Positions 39,713-50,699 of a stretch of DNA of 64,000 bases are shown piece after piece. The translations under genes and the position numbers were made by a program. The stretch lies in contig CAVWNW010000012.1 of the NCBI GenBank assembly GCA_963756425.1, positions 310,001 to 374,000 on the forward strand, written 5' to 3'. This DNA comes from DASQUK01 sp963756425. Its GTDB lineage: Bacteria; Actinomycetota; Acidimicrobiia; Acidimicrobiales; VFJN01. Position 1 is the first letter of the stretch; each line of letters starts with the position of its first letter. The notes below the pieces were generated by a model, which saw only the letters and a list, made by a program, of their open reading frames with translations, searched no databases and had not been told where the DNA came from.

Positions 39713-42295
39713 ATGGCTGCCGACACGACCAACACGACCGCGACAACCGACGCGAGCCCCGCGGCAGGGGAGACCGGGGGCGCTCGGCTGCCGCGCTGGC
39801 TGGCCCTGCTCCTCGTGTCGCTCGCCGGGCTGCTGCTCGAGGTCGGCTACACCCGGATCGTCGGCTACAAGCTCTGGTACTACTACACCTACCTAGTCAT
39901 CGGGCTGAGCCTCCTCGGCATCGGATCGGGCGCGATCCTCGTGGCCATCTGGGAGCCGATGCGGCGCTGGACCACCGAGCGCGTCATCGCGGTGTGGTCG
40001 GTCTGCGGCGCCGTGAGCATCGCCCTCGGCTACCTGGCGATCGCCAGGCTGCCCATCGACACGCTGGCCATCTGGGACTACGGGTCGGCCTCGTCGGTCC
40101 GCAACCTGGGCCTGCTCGCCCTGATCTGCCTCCTACTGTTCGCCTCGTTCATTGCGCTGGGTGTCATCCTGGCCACGGTCCTGGGCCGGGCGGGCGACGG
40201 CGTGGGGCGCCTCTACTTCGCCGACCTGGTGGGCGCCGGGCTCGGATGCCTGCTGGCGATCCCCCTCATCGTCCGATTGGGGCCACCGGCGGTCGTCATG
40301 GTCGCGGCGCTGGTGTTCGCCGTGGTCGGCGTGCTGTCCAGTCCCCTCCGCTCGAGGACCTTCGCGGTGGGATCGATCGCCACCATCGCGCTGGTGGCGA
40401 TCGTCGCCGGCCGCGGCGTCCTCCCCGACGTCAAGAACGAGGCGGGGAAGCTCGGTGGAGGCGGCCCGGGCGTCCAGTACTCCGACTGGGGCCCGGTGTT
40501 TCGTGTCGACGTCACCGGTCCGCTCCCCCCCGCCCGAGTCGGCGAAAACCGCATGCTGATCCACGACGGCAACCCAGGCTCCGGGTTGTGGCCGTTCGAC
40601 GGCGACCTTTCCTCCCTCACCCACTACGACCGCGACCCGCGGGCCATCCCCTTCGCCGTTCTCGGTGGCGCGCCTGGACGTGAGCTGATCATCGGCTCCG
40701 CGGGCGGCAACGAGATCCTCGCCTCGCTGTACTTCGGATCCAAGGACATCGAGGCTGTCGAGCTCAACCCCGTGACCGTCTCGCTGCTGGAGGACCATTT
40801 CGCCGACTACACGGGCCACTTGACCGAGCGGCCCGAGGTCGAGCAGCACCAAGGTGACGGGCGGTCCTACCTCGCCCGCCACGACCGGGACTATGACCTG
40901 GTGTGGTTCCCGGCGCCCGACAGCTACGCCGCCAACAACGCCGCCTCGTTGGGCGCCTTCGTGCTGTCCGAGAGCTACCTCTACACGACCGAGATGATCG
41001 AGGAGTCCCTGGATCACCTGACCGACGACGGAATCATGGTCGTGCAGTTCGGCGAGTGGGATTTCGAGGGGCGCCCCTCGCGTACGTCGAGGTACCTCAC
41101 GACCGCGCGCCGAGCCCTTGCCGACGTCGGCGTCGACGATCCCACCACGCATCTCATGGTGGCGGTCGAGCAGCCCCCGGCCGGAGACGGGCTGTCGACC
41201 AGCCTGTCGACCGTCGTCGTCAAGCGCACGCCGTTCACCGCCGCCGAGGCGGACGCGTTCGCGGCCACGGCGTCCAGCCTCCCGGATCACCACGCCGTGT
41301 ACGCACCCGGTGTCGACCTGCCAGCCAACGCGACGGGCGATCAGATCGTCGCCCAGCTGGCGGGCGGTAGCGAGGCGGACGTCGATGCGCTCGTGGCCGA
41401 CTCCAACCGGGAGATCGACGCGATCAGCGACGACGCTCCCTTCTTCTGGCACTTCCACGACTTCCCCGACGTGCTGGGCGACATCCTCTCGCCGCTGAAC
41501 ACCGATGACCCCGAAGACGTGATCGGTGAGCGCGTGCTGCTCCTCTTGCTCGCCATTGCCGTGGCCTACGCCGCCGTGTTCCTGCTCCTGCCGTTCGTGG
41601 CCGTGCGCCGGACGTGGAGGGCACTCCCGGCCAAGGGCGCGTCCGGCGTCTACTTCGCGGCGCTCGGGTTGGGCTTCATGTTCTTCGAGATCACGATGAT
41701 CCAGCGGCTGGTGCTGTTCCTCGGCTACCCGACCTACTCGCTCACCGTGACGCTGGCATCGATCCTGGTGTTCACGGGCATCGGTGCGCTGGCGAGTCGG
41801 CGGCTGGCGGCGTGGCGACGCTCACCGCTGCCGCTGATCCTGGCGGCGCTGGCCGGCCTGACGATCTTCTACCGCTTCGGGCTCGATCCGATCACCGAGT
41901 CGCTGCTGTCGTCATCACTGGGCGTGCGCGTGTTGGTGGCGGTGCTGCTGCTGGCTCCCCTGGGCGTGTGCTTGGGCATGTTCATGCCACTCGGCCTGGC
42001 CACGGTGTCGCGCCTCACCGACCACGGCGATGCGTATGCCGCCTGGGGCTGGGCGATCAACGGCTTCTTCTCCGTGATCGGCTCCGTGCTGACGACCATC
42101 CTGTCGATGTCGTTCGGCTTCCGGGCCGTGCAACTGGCGGCGCTGGCCATCTACGGCGTGGCGGTGCTGGCATTCCTGGCGCTGAGGAGATCGGCGGACC
42201 GCGCCGCGCCGCAGGACGCCGAGCCCGTACCACCGGCGGACGAGGTGCCGACGGCGGTCCTCGCGCCCGCGTCCGCGTCGGGCTCCCGCACCTGA
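39713..42295 (+). CDS. Membrane protein with spermidine-synthase-like domain
   Basis: An 860-residue protein in three parts. Residues 25-240 have seven or eight membrane helices (WLALLLVSLAGLLLEVGYTR opens). Residues 300-560 are a spermidine-synthase-like methyltransferase fold: LIIGSAGGNEILASLYFGSK is the SAM-type glycine motif, followed by IEAVELNPVTVSLLEDHF and DGRSYLARHDRDYDLVWFP. Residues 610-830 hold six or seven further helices, including an IMIQRLVLFLGYP-like segment and GVCLGMFMPLGLATV. Such proteins are frequent and uncharacterised. ATG 39713 is chosen by conservation; longer frames reach 39545 but run over the divergent promoter. Aminopropyl transfer is not shown. Confidence 0.8.
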   Translation: MAADTTNTTATTDASPAAGETGGARLPRWLALLLVSLAGLLLEVGYTRIVGYKLWYYYTYLVIGLSLLGIGSGAILVAIWEPMRRWTTERVIAVWSVCGAVSIALGYLAIARLPIDTLAIWDYGSASSVRNLGLLALICLLLFASFIALGVILATVLGRAGDGVGRLYFADLVGAGLGCLLAIPLIVRLGPPAVVMVAALVFAVVGVLSSPLRSRTFAVGSIATIALVAIVAGRGVLPDVKNEAGKLGGGGPGVQYSDWGPVFRVDVTGPLPPARVGENRMLIHDGNPGSGLWPFDGDLSSLTHYDRDPRAIPFAVLGGAPGRELIIGSAGGNEILASLYFGSKDIEAVELNPVTVSLLEDHFADYTGHLTERPEVEQHQGDGRSYLARHDRDYDLVWFPAPDSYAANNAASLGAFVLSESYLYTTEMIEESLDHLTDDGIMVVQFGEWDFEGRPSRTSRYLTTARRALADVGVDDPTTHLMVAVEQPPAGDGLSTSLSTVVVKRTPFTAAEADAFAATASSLPDHHAVYAPGVDLPANATGDQIVAQLAGGSEADVDALVADSNREIDAISDDAPFFWHFHDFPDVLGDILSPLNTDDPEDVIGERVLLLLLAIAVAYAAVFLLLPFVAVRRTWRALPAKGASGVYFAALGLGFMFFEITMIQRLVLFLGYPTYSLTVTLASILVFTGIGALASRRLAAWRRSPLPLILAALAGLTIFYRFGLDPITESLLSSSLGVRVLVAVLLLAPLGVCLGMFMPLGLATVSRLTDHGDAYAAWGWAINGFFSVIGSVLTTILSMSFGFRAVQLAALAIYGVAVLAFLALRRSADRAAPQDAEPVPPADEVPTAVLAPASASGSRT

Positions 42296-42308
42296 CGATC
42301 CGTCAGAT
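42290..42308. promoter_or_regulatory. Inverted-repeat operator of fadE30
   Basis: ACCTGACG-ATC-CGTCAGAT: arms match at 7 of 8 positions around a 3-nt spacer. It lies where the -35 element of the TAGCGT promoter (42318-42323) should be, and overlaps the previous stop codon. The same motif lies at echA20 and ipdC. Confidence 0.65.
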
Positions 42309-42329
42309 TCGGTCGGATAGCGTGCCGGC

Positions 42330-43499
42330 GTGGACCTCCGGGAAAGCGCCGACGACAGGTCCTTCCGCGACGAGGTCCGCACGTTCCTGGAGGACAGCCT
42401 GGCCGGGGAGTTCGCCGCCGTCCGGGGCCGCGGCGGTCCCGGCGACGAGCGCGCCCTGTTCGAGGAGCGGCTGGCGTGGGAGCGCCACCTCGGCGCCCAC
42501 GGCTGGACGTGCGTCGGCTGGCCCAAGGAGCACGGCGGGCGCGGCCTGTCGCTGCGGCGACAGGTGGTCTTCCTGGAGGAGTACGCCCGCGCCCAGGGCC
42601 CCGGACGGGTGGGCCACATCGGCGAGGGGCTGCTGGGCCCCACCCTCATCGCCTTCGGGTCACCCGAACAGCAGCGGCGCTTCCTGCCTCCGATCCTCGC
42701 CGGCACCGAGCTGTGGTGCCAGGGCTACTCGGAGCCGAACGCCGGCAGCGACCTGGCGAACGTCGCCACCAGCGCGGCGCTCGAGCATGGCGACTGGGTG
42801 ATCCACGGCCAGAAGGTCTGGACGTCGCTGGCTCACTGGGCGGACTGGTGCTTCGTGCTCGCGCGGACGTCTCGGCCGCAGGGCGGCTCACGGCACGCGG
42901 GCATCTCCTACTTGCTGGTCCCCATGCGGCAGGACGGTGTCGACGTCCGGCCCATCGTGCAGCTGACCGGCGACAGCGAGTTCAACGAGGTGTTCTTCGA
43001 CGGCGCCCGCACGGCGGCCGGGAACGTGGTGGGCGACGTGGGCGGCGGTTGGGGTGTCGCCATGGGAACCCTGGCGTTCGAGCGGGGCGCGTCGACGCTG
43101 GGCCAGCAGCTCAACTTCCGCAACGAGCTGGACGCAATCCTCGCGGCGGCCCGCCGCTCCGGCACGATCGACGAGCCCGTCGTGCGCCAGCGGCTGGCGC
43201 AGGCGCACATCGGGCTGGAGATCATGCGGCTCAACGCCCTGCGCACCCTGGCGGGCAGCGACGCTGGCGCCCTGCGGCCCGAGGCGCTGATCGGCAAGCT
43301 CTACTGGGCGACGTTCCACCGGGCACTGGGCGAGCTGGCGATGGACGTGCTCGGCGCCGGTGCGATGGCGACCGAGGACGCAGGGCTGCAGCGGCTCTTC
43401 CTGTTCAGCCGGGCCGACACGATCTACGCCGGGTCCAACGAGATTCAACGCACCATCATCGGCGAACGGGCCCTCGGCCTACCCAAGGAGCCCCGGTGA
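42330..43499 (+). CDS. fadE30: Acyl-CoA dehydrogenase FadE30-like (steroid ring degradation)
   Basis: A 389-residue dehydrogenase very like FadE30 of Mycobacterium: FRDEVRTFLEDSLAGEFAA, CVGWPKEHGGRGLS, ELWCQGYSEPNAGSDLANV, WVIHGQKVWTSLAHWADWCF and the closing RADTIYAGSNEIQRTIIGER are recalled from that protein. FadE30 oxidises the propionyl-CoA side chain of the HIP-CoA intermediate left from rings C and D of sterols. GTG 42330 follows TAGCGT by 6 nt; the operator at 42290-42308 lies across the -35 region. It begins a unit with ipdF and the MaoC-like gene, though 160 nt and a palindromic repeat lie between it and ipdF. Confidence 0.9.
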   Translation: MDLRESADDRSFRDEVRTFLEDSLAGEFAAVRGRGGPGDERALFEERLAWERHLGAHGWTCVGWPKEHGGRGLSLRRQVVFLEEYARAQGPGRVGHIGEGLLGPTLIAFGSPEQQRRFLPPILAGTELWCQGYSEPNAGSDLANVATSAALEHGDWVIHGQKVWTSLAHWADWCFVLARTSRPQGGSRHAGISYLLVPMRQDGVDVRPIVQLTGDSEFNEVFFDGARTAAGNVVGDVGGGWGVAMGTLAFERGASTLGQQLNFRNELDAILAAARRSGTIDEPVVRQRLAQAHIGLEIMRLNALRTLAGSDAGALRPEALIGKLYWATFHRALGELAMDVLGAGAMATEDAGLQRLFLFSRADTIYAGSNEIQRTIIGERALGLPKEPR

Positions 43500-43520
43500 G
43501 CCGGCCCGCGTCGACGACAA

Positions 43521-43620
43521 CCCGAGGACATGGGTTCCGACGAACCGAGCCCGAGGCCATCGGTTCCGGATCTGGAACCTATGGCCTCGCCCCGGGAGCG
43601 GTGGAACCCATTGCCTCGGG
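43521..43620. repeat. Nested palindromic element of four half-sites
   Basis: The inner hairpin (43552-43567 with 43574-43589, one mismatch, 6-nt loop) is enclosed by an outer pair: CCCGAGG-aca-TGGGTTCC at 43521-43538 and GGAACCCA-ttg-CCTCGGG at 43603-43620. All four arms share the unit CCCGAGGNCATNGGTTCC or its reverse, so the element is a doubled palindrome in the gap between fadE30 and ipdF. Confidence 0.75.
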
Positions 43621-43659
43621 AACCCTGGCGTTGCGGCGCTCGGTCGGCGAGGGCCTCGT

Positions 43660-44499
43660 ATGAGCGAGACGGGTGAGCGCCGCCCGCCGGCGCCCCCGCC
43701 GCCGATCGAGCCGGCCGGGCACCACCTGTTGGCCGGCAAGGTCGCCGTCGTGACCGCGGCGGCGGGCACGGGCATCGGGTCGGCCACCGCCCGGCGGCTG
43801 GTGCTCGAGGGTGCCTCGGTGGTCATCAGCGACGCCCACGAGCGCCGGCTCGGCGAGGCGGCGTCCGAGCTGGCCAGGCTGACGGAGTCCGGGACCATGG
43901 CCGCCGAGCCCCGCGCCGAGACGCCGCTGGCGGTCCCCTGCGACGTGACCGACGAGATGCAGGTGCAGGAGCTGTTCGCCGCCGCTGCCGACCGCCACGG
44001 GCGGATCGACGTGGTCGTCAACAACGCCGGCCTCGGCGGCACGGCCGACCTGGTGGACATGACCGACGACGAATGGCACCACGTCGTCGACGTGAGCCTC
44101 ACCGGCACGTTCCGCTGCACGCGCGCGGCCCTGCGGATCCTTTGTGCCCAGGGTTCGGGTGTGATCGTCAACAACGCGTCGGTCCTGGGGTGGCGGGCCC
44201 AGGCCGGGCAGGCGCACTACGCCGCCGCCAAGGCGGGCGTCATGGCGCTCACCCGCAGCGCCGCGCTCGAGGCGGCGCCGTTCGGGGTGCGAGTCAACGC
44301 CGTGGCGCCCAGCCTGGCGATGCACCCGTTCCTTGCCAAGGTGACCAGCGACGAGCTGCTCGACGAGTTGGCCGGGCGCGAGGCGTTCGGCCGCGCCGCG
44401 GAGCCGTGGGAGGTGGCGACCGTGATCGCGTTCCTCGCCAGTGACTACTCGAGCTACATGACCGGCGAAGTCGTGAGCGTCAGCTCGCAGCATCCCTGA
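43660..44499 (+). CDS. ipdF: SDR dehydrogenase IpdF-like (steroid ring degradation)
   Basis: A 279-residue SDR. The nucleotide motif is TAAAGTGIGSATARR near 35, NNAGLGG near 115, and the catalytic part NNASVLGWRAQ with HYAAAKAGVMALTRSAAL near 195. The C-terminus EPWEVATVIAFLASDYSSYM is nearly that of Rv3559c (IpdF), which acts on the hydroxy-methyl-indane-CoA intermediate. An additional 20-residue proline-rich N-terminus precedes the SDR core. ATG 43660 is chosen because the frame upstream covers the palindromic repeat. Downstream, the MaoC-like gene starts after 12 nt. Confidence 0.88.
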   Translation: MSETGERRPPAPPPPIEPAGHHLLAGKVAVVTAAAGTGIGSATARRLVLEGASVVISDAHERRLGEAASELARLTESGTMAAEPRAETPLAVPCDVTDEMQVQELFAAAADRHGRIDVVVNNAGLGGTADLVDMTDDEWHHVVDVSLTGTFRCTRAALRILCAQGSGVIVNNASVLGWRAQAGQAHYAAAKAGVMALTRSAALEAAPFGVRVNAVAPSLAMHPFLAKVTSDELLDELAGREAFGRAAEPWEVATVIAFLASDYSSYMTGEVVSVSSQHP

Positions 44500-44511
44500 C
44501 GCGAGACCCCG

Positions 44512-44913
44512 ATGGCGCAGACCGTGCTCCACTCACTGGACGAGGTGCGGGCCTCGGTCGGGCGCCACCTCGGCACCAGCGAGTGGCTGGAGATCACCGC
44601 CGACCGCCTGGATCGCTTCGCCGCCGCGACCGGTGACCGCGACCACGGCTACCTCGCCCTGGCACTCACCAACCTGTTCCTGCCCGAGATCGTCGAGGTG
44701 CGTGGCGCCTCGCTGGGCGTGAACTACGGCACCGGCGGCGTGCGGTTCGGGGCGCCCCTGCCAGTGGGTTGCCTGGCGCGCGCCACGGCCGAGCTGGTGG
44801 CGTGCGACGAGATCCCCGGTGGCGTGCAAACGACGATCCGCATCACCGTCGAGGTGGACGGCGTCGACCACCCCTCCTGCGTGGTCGATTCCCTCAGTCG
44901 CTGGCTCGCCTGA
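44512..44913 (+). CDS. MaoC-like hotdog protein lacking the catalytic segment
   Basis: A 133-residue single-hotdog protein with the MaoC/R-hydratase plan: VGRHLGTSEWLEITADRLDR, then FAAATGDRDHGYLALALTNL and GASLGVNYGTGGVRFGAP, with a strand-rich C-terminus. In active family members about 18 residues, including the Asp and His that hydrate the enoyl-CoA (D-x4-H), lie between ATGD and HGYL. Here ATGDRDHGYL joins these ends directly, so the catalytic pair is missing while the frame and the rest of the fold are kept. The protein may be an inactive subunit. It follows ipdF by 12 nt. Confidence 0.8.
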   Translation: MAQTVLHSLDEVRASVGRHLGTSEWLEITADRLDRFAAATGDRDHGYLALALTNLFLPEIVEVRGASLGVNYGTGGVRFGAPLPVGCLARATAELVACDEIPGGVQTTIRITVEVDGVDHPSCVVDSLSRWLA

Positions 44914-44915
44914 AC

Positions 44916-44955
44916 GGTCCCCAAACCGGGCCCGCGGGGCCCGGTTTTGGGGACC
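44916..44955 (+). terminator. Strong terminator hairpin
   Basis: Arms GGTCCCC-AAA-CCGGGCC and GGCCCGG-TTTT-GGGGACC pair over about 18 bp with one bulge, starting 2 nt after the MaoC-like stop. It closes the fadE30-ipdF unit. Confidence 0.75.
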
Positions 44956-45026
44956 GGTCTCGCGGCGTGGTAGGCAAGCAGATCGCAATGCCCGAAGCCT
45001 GAGTTTTGACGGTGCCAAACCCATCC

Positions 45027-45842
45027 ATGCAGAACGACTTCACCCGCTCCGAGCGCGAGGCACTCAAGGCGATCTACCGCTTCACCCGCGACGGCTCGGA
45101 GGCACATACCGGCACCCTGGCCGAACGGCTCGGGCTCTCGCCCGGGACGGTCACGACGCTGGTCAAGCGCCTGGCCGACCGGGGACTGGTGGACCACCGT
45201 CCCTACCAGGGCGTTCGGTTCACCGGCGACGGCAGGCGGGCGGCCGTCGCCGCCATCCGGGTCCATCGCATCGTCGAGCGCTTCCTCGCCGACATGCTCG
45301 GCTACGCGTGGAACGAGGCCGACGCGCTCGCGGTGGCGTTCGAGCACGACCTGCCCGACGAGGTGATCGGCCGACTCTACGTGGCCCTCCACCGGCCGGA
45401 GACCTGCCCGCACGGGTTCCCGATTCCCCGGGCCGAGGCCGACGAGCTGCCGAACACGCCCGAGCTCTACGACCTGGAGCCGGGTGAGGTGGCCGAGGTC
45501 GCGGTGTCGGGTTCGACCGACGGCGAGATCCTGTCGTTCCTCGGCACGCTGGGGGTGGTGCCCGGCGTCCAGGTGACGGTCGTCGAGAAGCACCCGTTCG
45601 ACGGGCCCCTGGTGGTCGAGATCGACGGGCAGACCCGCACCATCGGCGAGCGCGTCGCTCGCCAGGTGTACGTGACCAGGCGCATAACCCCTGAGGCCGA
45701 GCGGACGCTCGGCCGGGGTCCGAGCGGCCCGCCGCCGCAGGCGGCAGGAGCGGAGATCGACTCAGACGAGGGGCGGCGGGTCAACGGCGCGCGACCGGCG
45801 GAAGGGCATACGGCCGACGCCCGCTCGGCGGACAGCGAGTAA
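45027..45842 (+). CDS. DtxR-family metal-dependent regulator
   Basis: A 271-residue repressor of the DtxR/IdeR/MntR family. The N-terminal winged helix is SEREALKAIYRFTRDGSEAH with LAERLGLSPGTVTTLVKRLAD at about 10-50. The dimer/metal domain contains RIVERFLADMLGYAWNEAD, then HRPETCPHGFPIPR near 125, a metal motif (Cys-x-His) of the family. A C-terminal SH3-like FeoA domain (residues 140-225) and a 40-residue disordered tail follow. ATG 45027 is the most likely start, though TTG 45006 and GTG 45012 are in frame. It probably responds to Fe or Mn; no siderophore or transporter gene lies beside it. Confidence 0.88.
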   Translation: MQNDFTRSEREALKAIYRFTRDGSEAHTGTLAERLGLSPGTVTTLVKRLADRGLVDHRPYQGVRFTGDGRRAAVAAIRVHRIVERFLADMLGYAWNEADALAVAFEHDLPDEVIGRLYVALHRPETCPHGFPIPRAEADELPNTPELYDLEPGEVAEVAVSGSTDGEILSFLGTLGVVPGVQVTVVEKHPFDGPLVVEIDGQTRTIGERVARQVYVTRRITPEAERTLGRGPSGPPPQAAGAEIDSDEGRRVNGARPAEGHTADARSADSE

Positions 45843-45866
45843 CACAGAGGAGAGGGAAGTACGACG

Positions 45867-48292
<2,426 letters not shown>

Positions 48293-48311
48293 GTCACCGG
48301 GAAGCACGCTC

Positions 48312-48356
48312 CCGGCGCCGGATCGCTCGCGTAGCTCGCGAGAGATCCGGCGCCGG
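48312..48356. terminator. Bidirectional terminator hairpin
   Basis: CCGGCGCCGGATC (48312-48324) pairs exactly with GATCCGGCGCCGG (48344-48356), and CTCGCG/CGCGAG extends the stem inside to a 5-nt loop. It lies between hppA and a convergent small gene. Confidence 0.75.
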
Positions 48357-48363
48357 AACTGTC

Positions 48364-48618
48364 TCAGGTCTCGGTCGGGCTGGCGGTCGTTGCCTCGGAC
48401 GGGCCGGCGGCAGCGGAGCCTCCGACACCCGGGCTCCAGCGCGTCAGCACCACGCCGACGGCGGCCACGACGACGCCGATGATGACGGCGGCGATCTGCA
48501 ACCCACCAAAGTCGTCGTCGCCGATGCCAAGTACGCCGGCGAAGATGCCCAGGAAGGCGACGATCGCACCGACCGCCGTGATGACCCAGCCCACGAGCTT
48601 GCGCGTTCGAGCGTCCAC
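48364..48618 (-). CDS. Small two-helix membrane protein
   Basis: An 84-residue protein with two hydrophobic helices (LVGWVITAVGAIVAFLGIFA, then LQIAAVIIGVVVAAVGVVL) joined by a short acidic loop (GIGDDDFGG), and a Ser/Thr/Ala tail. AAGGAGGAG lies 6 nt before GTG 48618; an ATG at 48654 gives a longer form but lies upstream of this ribosome site. No known motif. It converges on hppA. Confidence 0.65.
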   Translation of the reverse strand: MDARTRKLVGWVITAVGAIVAFLGIFAGVLGIGDDDFGGLQIAAVIIGVVVAAVGVVLTRWSPGVGGSAAAGPSEATTASPTET

Positions 48619-48750
48619 GGTTGTCTCCTCCTTGGACGGCAGGTGTGGGGACACCCCAGTGCGCCCCTCGGCCGTGGATCATAGACGGCGTTACGGACAC
48701 GGCGAACGTGGCACCATCGCGCGGGGAACACAGCACACGAGGGGATCCAC

Positions 48751-50205
48751 ATGACACGAATCGATCGACGCACGTTTCTTGCGGGCACGGCGGCGGCCGG
48801 GGGCGCCGCCCTGGCCGGCCCCTTCGCCGGGTTCGTGGCAGGACCCGTCGCTGCGGCACCCAACCCCACGCTGGGCCCCATTCCCGACCTGCGGGACGGG
48901 CAGGTGCGACTGTGGCTGCCGAATGGATTCGAGTACCGCTCGTTCCATGACACCGAGCAGACCGTCCTGCTCGACGACGGCACCGTGCTGCCGGGCCGCC
49001 ACGACGGCATGGCCGCGTTCCGGGGCAGTCGGGGCAGGCTGCTCCTCGTCCGCAACCACGAGATCAACAACCCGGTGCCGGCTTTTGGCGACGCCGCCCG
49101 CGCCTACGACACCATGGCCGGTGGCGGGACCACCACCACCGAAGTGACCCGGTTTGGTGAGGTGCTCAGCGCCCGCGTCAGCCTCAACGGCACGCAGATG
49201 AATTGCTCGGGCGGCCGCATGCCGTGGGGATCCTGGATCACCTGCGAGGAGACGATCAACGGGCCCGACGTCGGCCCCGACTTCACCGGCGCCTCGAACG
49301 TGCCGCTCACCCAGCGGCACGGCTTCATCTTCGAGGTGCCCGCCCGCGGCGATTCCGATCGCGAACCGATCACGGCCGCCGGGCGCTTCGCCCACGAGGC
49401 GGTGGCCTTCGACCCGCGCCACGGGGTGCTCTACCTGACGGAGGACAACTTCGGGTTCCCGTCGGGTCTGTATCGCTACATCCCGCGCCGGCATCCGCAC
49501 GATGTCGGGCGGCTGGTCAACCAGGGGCGGCTGCAGATGCTCGCGGTCAAGGGCACGCCGAGCGCCGACCTGGCGGCCGCCCAGCCCGACGGCGCCCGCT
49601 ACCGGGTCACGTGGGTCGACATCGACGATCCCGACCCCACGTTCCCGTTCACGCCCGGCCAGACCGCACCCACCACCAACGACGCGGCCCTCAACCACGT
49701 CGGCGGCCAGGGCCGGGCCCAGGGCGCAGCCTGGTTCTCGCGGCTCGAGGGCGCCGTCTACGACCGCGGAACCATCTACTTCTGTTCGACCCAGGGTGGT
49801 GGCCCGGCCGAGCCGGGCCCCAGCGACACGGTGCAGGGTTGGGGCAACGGCTCGGGCCAGATCTGGGCCTACGACATCTCGTCAGGCTGGCTGAAGCTGG
49901 TCTTCCAGTCGCCGGGGCCCGACACACTCGATTTCCCGGACAACGTCACCACCAGCAAGCGGGGCACGCTCGTCCTGTGCGAGGACAACGTCAACGACAA
50001 CTTCGTGCGGGGCCTGTCCTCCAACGGGAAGCTCTGGGACATCGCGCTGAACCGGCTCGTCAGCTCGACGGGCGCCAACCGGTTCAACGACGAGTTCGCG
50101 GGCGCAACCTTCGACCCCGACGGGCACACGCTGTTCGTGAACATCCAGGCGAGCCGCGGCATGACCTTCGCCATCTGGGGTCCCTGGCACAAGATCGGGG
50201 TCTGA
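48751..50205 (+). CDS. PhoX-like DUF839 secreted phosphatase, Tat substrate
   Basis: A 484-residue protein exported by the Tat pathway: RIDRRTFLAG is the twin-arginine motif, followed by a hydrophobic segment to about residue 36 (PVAAAP). The mature part is a beta-propeller: LLLVRNHEINNPVPAFG, NCSGGRMPWGSWITCEETI, GRFAHEAVAFDPRHGVLYL and TEDNFGFPSGLYRYIP. These glutamate/asparagine motifs match the Ca/Fe-dependent PhoX phosphatases and related DUF839 proteins. A catalytic identity as alkaline phosphatase is likely but not certain. GAGGGG lies 6 nt before the ATG. Confidence 0.87.
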   Translation: MTRIDRRTFLAGTAAAGGAALAGPFAGFVAGPVAAAPNPTLGPIPDLRDGQVRLWLPNGFEYRSFHDTEQTVLLDDGTVLPGRHDGMAAFRGSRGRLLLVRNHEINNPVPAFGDAARAYDTMAGGGTTTTEVTRFGEVLSARVSLNGTQMNCSGGRMPWGSWITCEETINGPDVGPDFTGASNVPLTQRHGFIFEVPARGDSDREPITAAGRFAHEAVAFDPRHGVLYLTEDNFGFPSGLYRYIPRRHPHDVGRLVNQGRLQMLAVKGTPSADLAAAQPDGARYRVTWVDIDDPDPTFPFTPGQTAPTTNDAALNHVGGQGRAQGAAWFSRLEGAVYDRGTIYFCSTQGGGPAEPGPSDTVQGWGNGSGQIWAYDISSGWLKLVFQSPGPDTLDFPDNVTTSKRGTLVLCEDNVNDNFVRGLSSNGKLWDIALNRLVSSTGANRFNDEFAGATFDPDGHTLFVNIQASRGMTFAIWGPWHKIGV

Positions 50206-50222
50206 GGCTCGCGCCGTCCCCC

Positions 50223-50253
50223 TTGACTTAGAGCGCACTCGAAGCCCTACCGT
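50223..50253 (+). promoter_or_regulatory. MerR-type promoter with 19-nt spacer and dyad
   Basis: TTGACT (50223-50228) and TACCGT (50248-50253) are 19 nt apart, the long spacer of MerR-controlled promoters. The dyad CTTAGAG-CGCA-CTCGAAG (50227-50244) fills the spacer exactly. It drives the MerR gene itself, with the aldo-keto reductase behind it. Confidence 0.7.
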
Positions 50254-50261
50254 CGAGCCCC

Positions 50262-50666
50262 ATGACCGTCGCGCTCGCACCGCCGTCCGTGCCGCCCGAT
50301 GGGCCGCAGTCACTGCCGATCGCGGAGGCCGCGGAGCGGACCGGCGTCACGGCGCACACGCTGCGCTACTACGAGCGCATCGGCCTCGTGGACGTTCCCC
50401 GCGACCACACAGGACGGCGCTGGTACACCGAGGCCGAGCTGGCGCGCGTGGTGTTCATCACCCGCCTACGACTGACGGCCATGCCCATCCGCGACGTCCA
50501 GGCGTACTTCCGGCTGGTCGACGCCGGACGGGGCAACGAGTCCGAGCGCCTCGCCCTGCTCGAGCGCCACCGGAGGCTGGTCAGCGAGCGGCTCGTCGAG
50601 CTGCACGCGGCGCTCGACGTGATCGATTTCAAGATCGCCACCTACGGCGGGATGTGCGAGCCCTGA
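50262..50666 (+). CDS. MerR-family transcriptional regulator
   Basis: A 134-residue activator/repressor. The winged helix is LPIAEAAERTGVTAHTLRYY, then ERIGLVDVPRDHTGRRWYTE at about 18-58, and the dimer helix carries LLERHRRLVSERLVELHAAL. It lacks the cysteines of metal sensors except one near the C-terminus (GGMCEP), which could be redox active. The TACCGT -10 box lies 8 nt before ATG 50262. The 33-nt gap to the aldo-keto reductase suggests one transcript, so this is probably its inducer-responsive regulator. Confidence 0.9.
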   Translation: MTVALAPPSVPPDGPQSLPIAEAAERTGVTAHTLRYYERIGLVDVPRDHTGRRWYTEAELARVVFITRLRLTAMPIRDVQAYFRLVDAGRGNESERLALLERHRRLVSERLVELHAALDVIDFKIATYGGMCEP

Positions 50667-50699
50667 CCCTCGCAGCCCCTCACCTCCAAGGAGCAAGCC

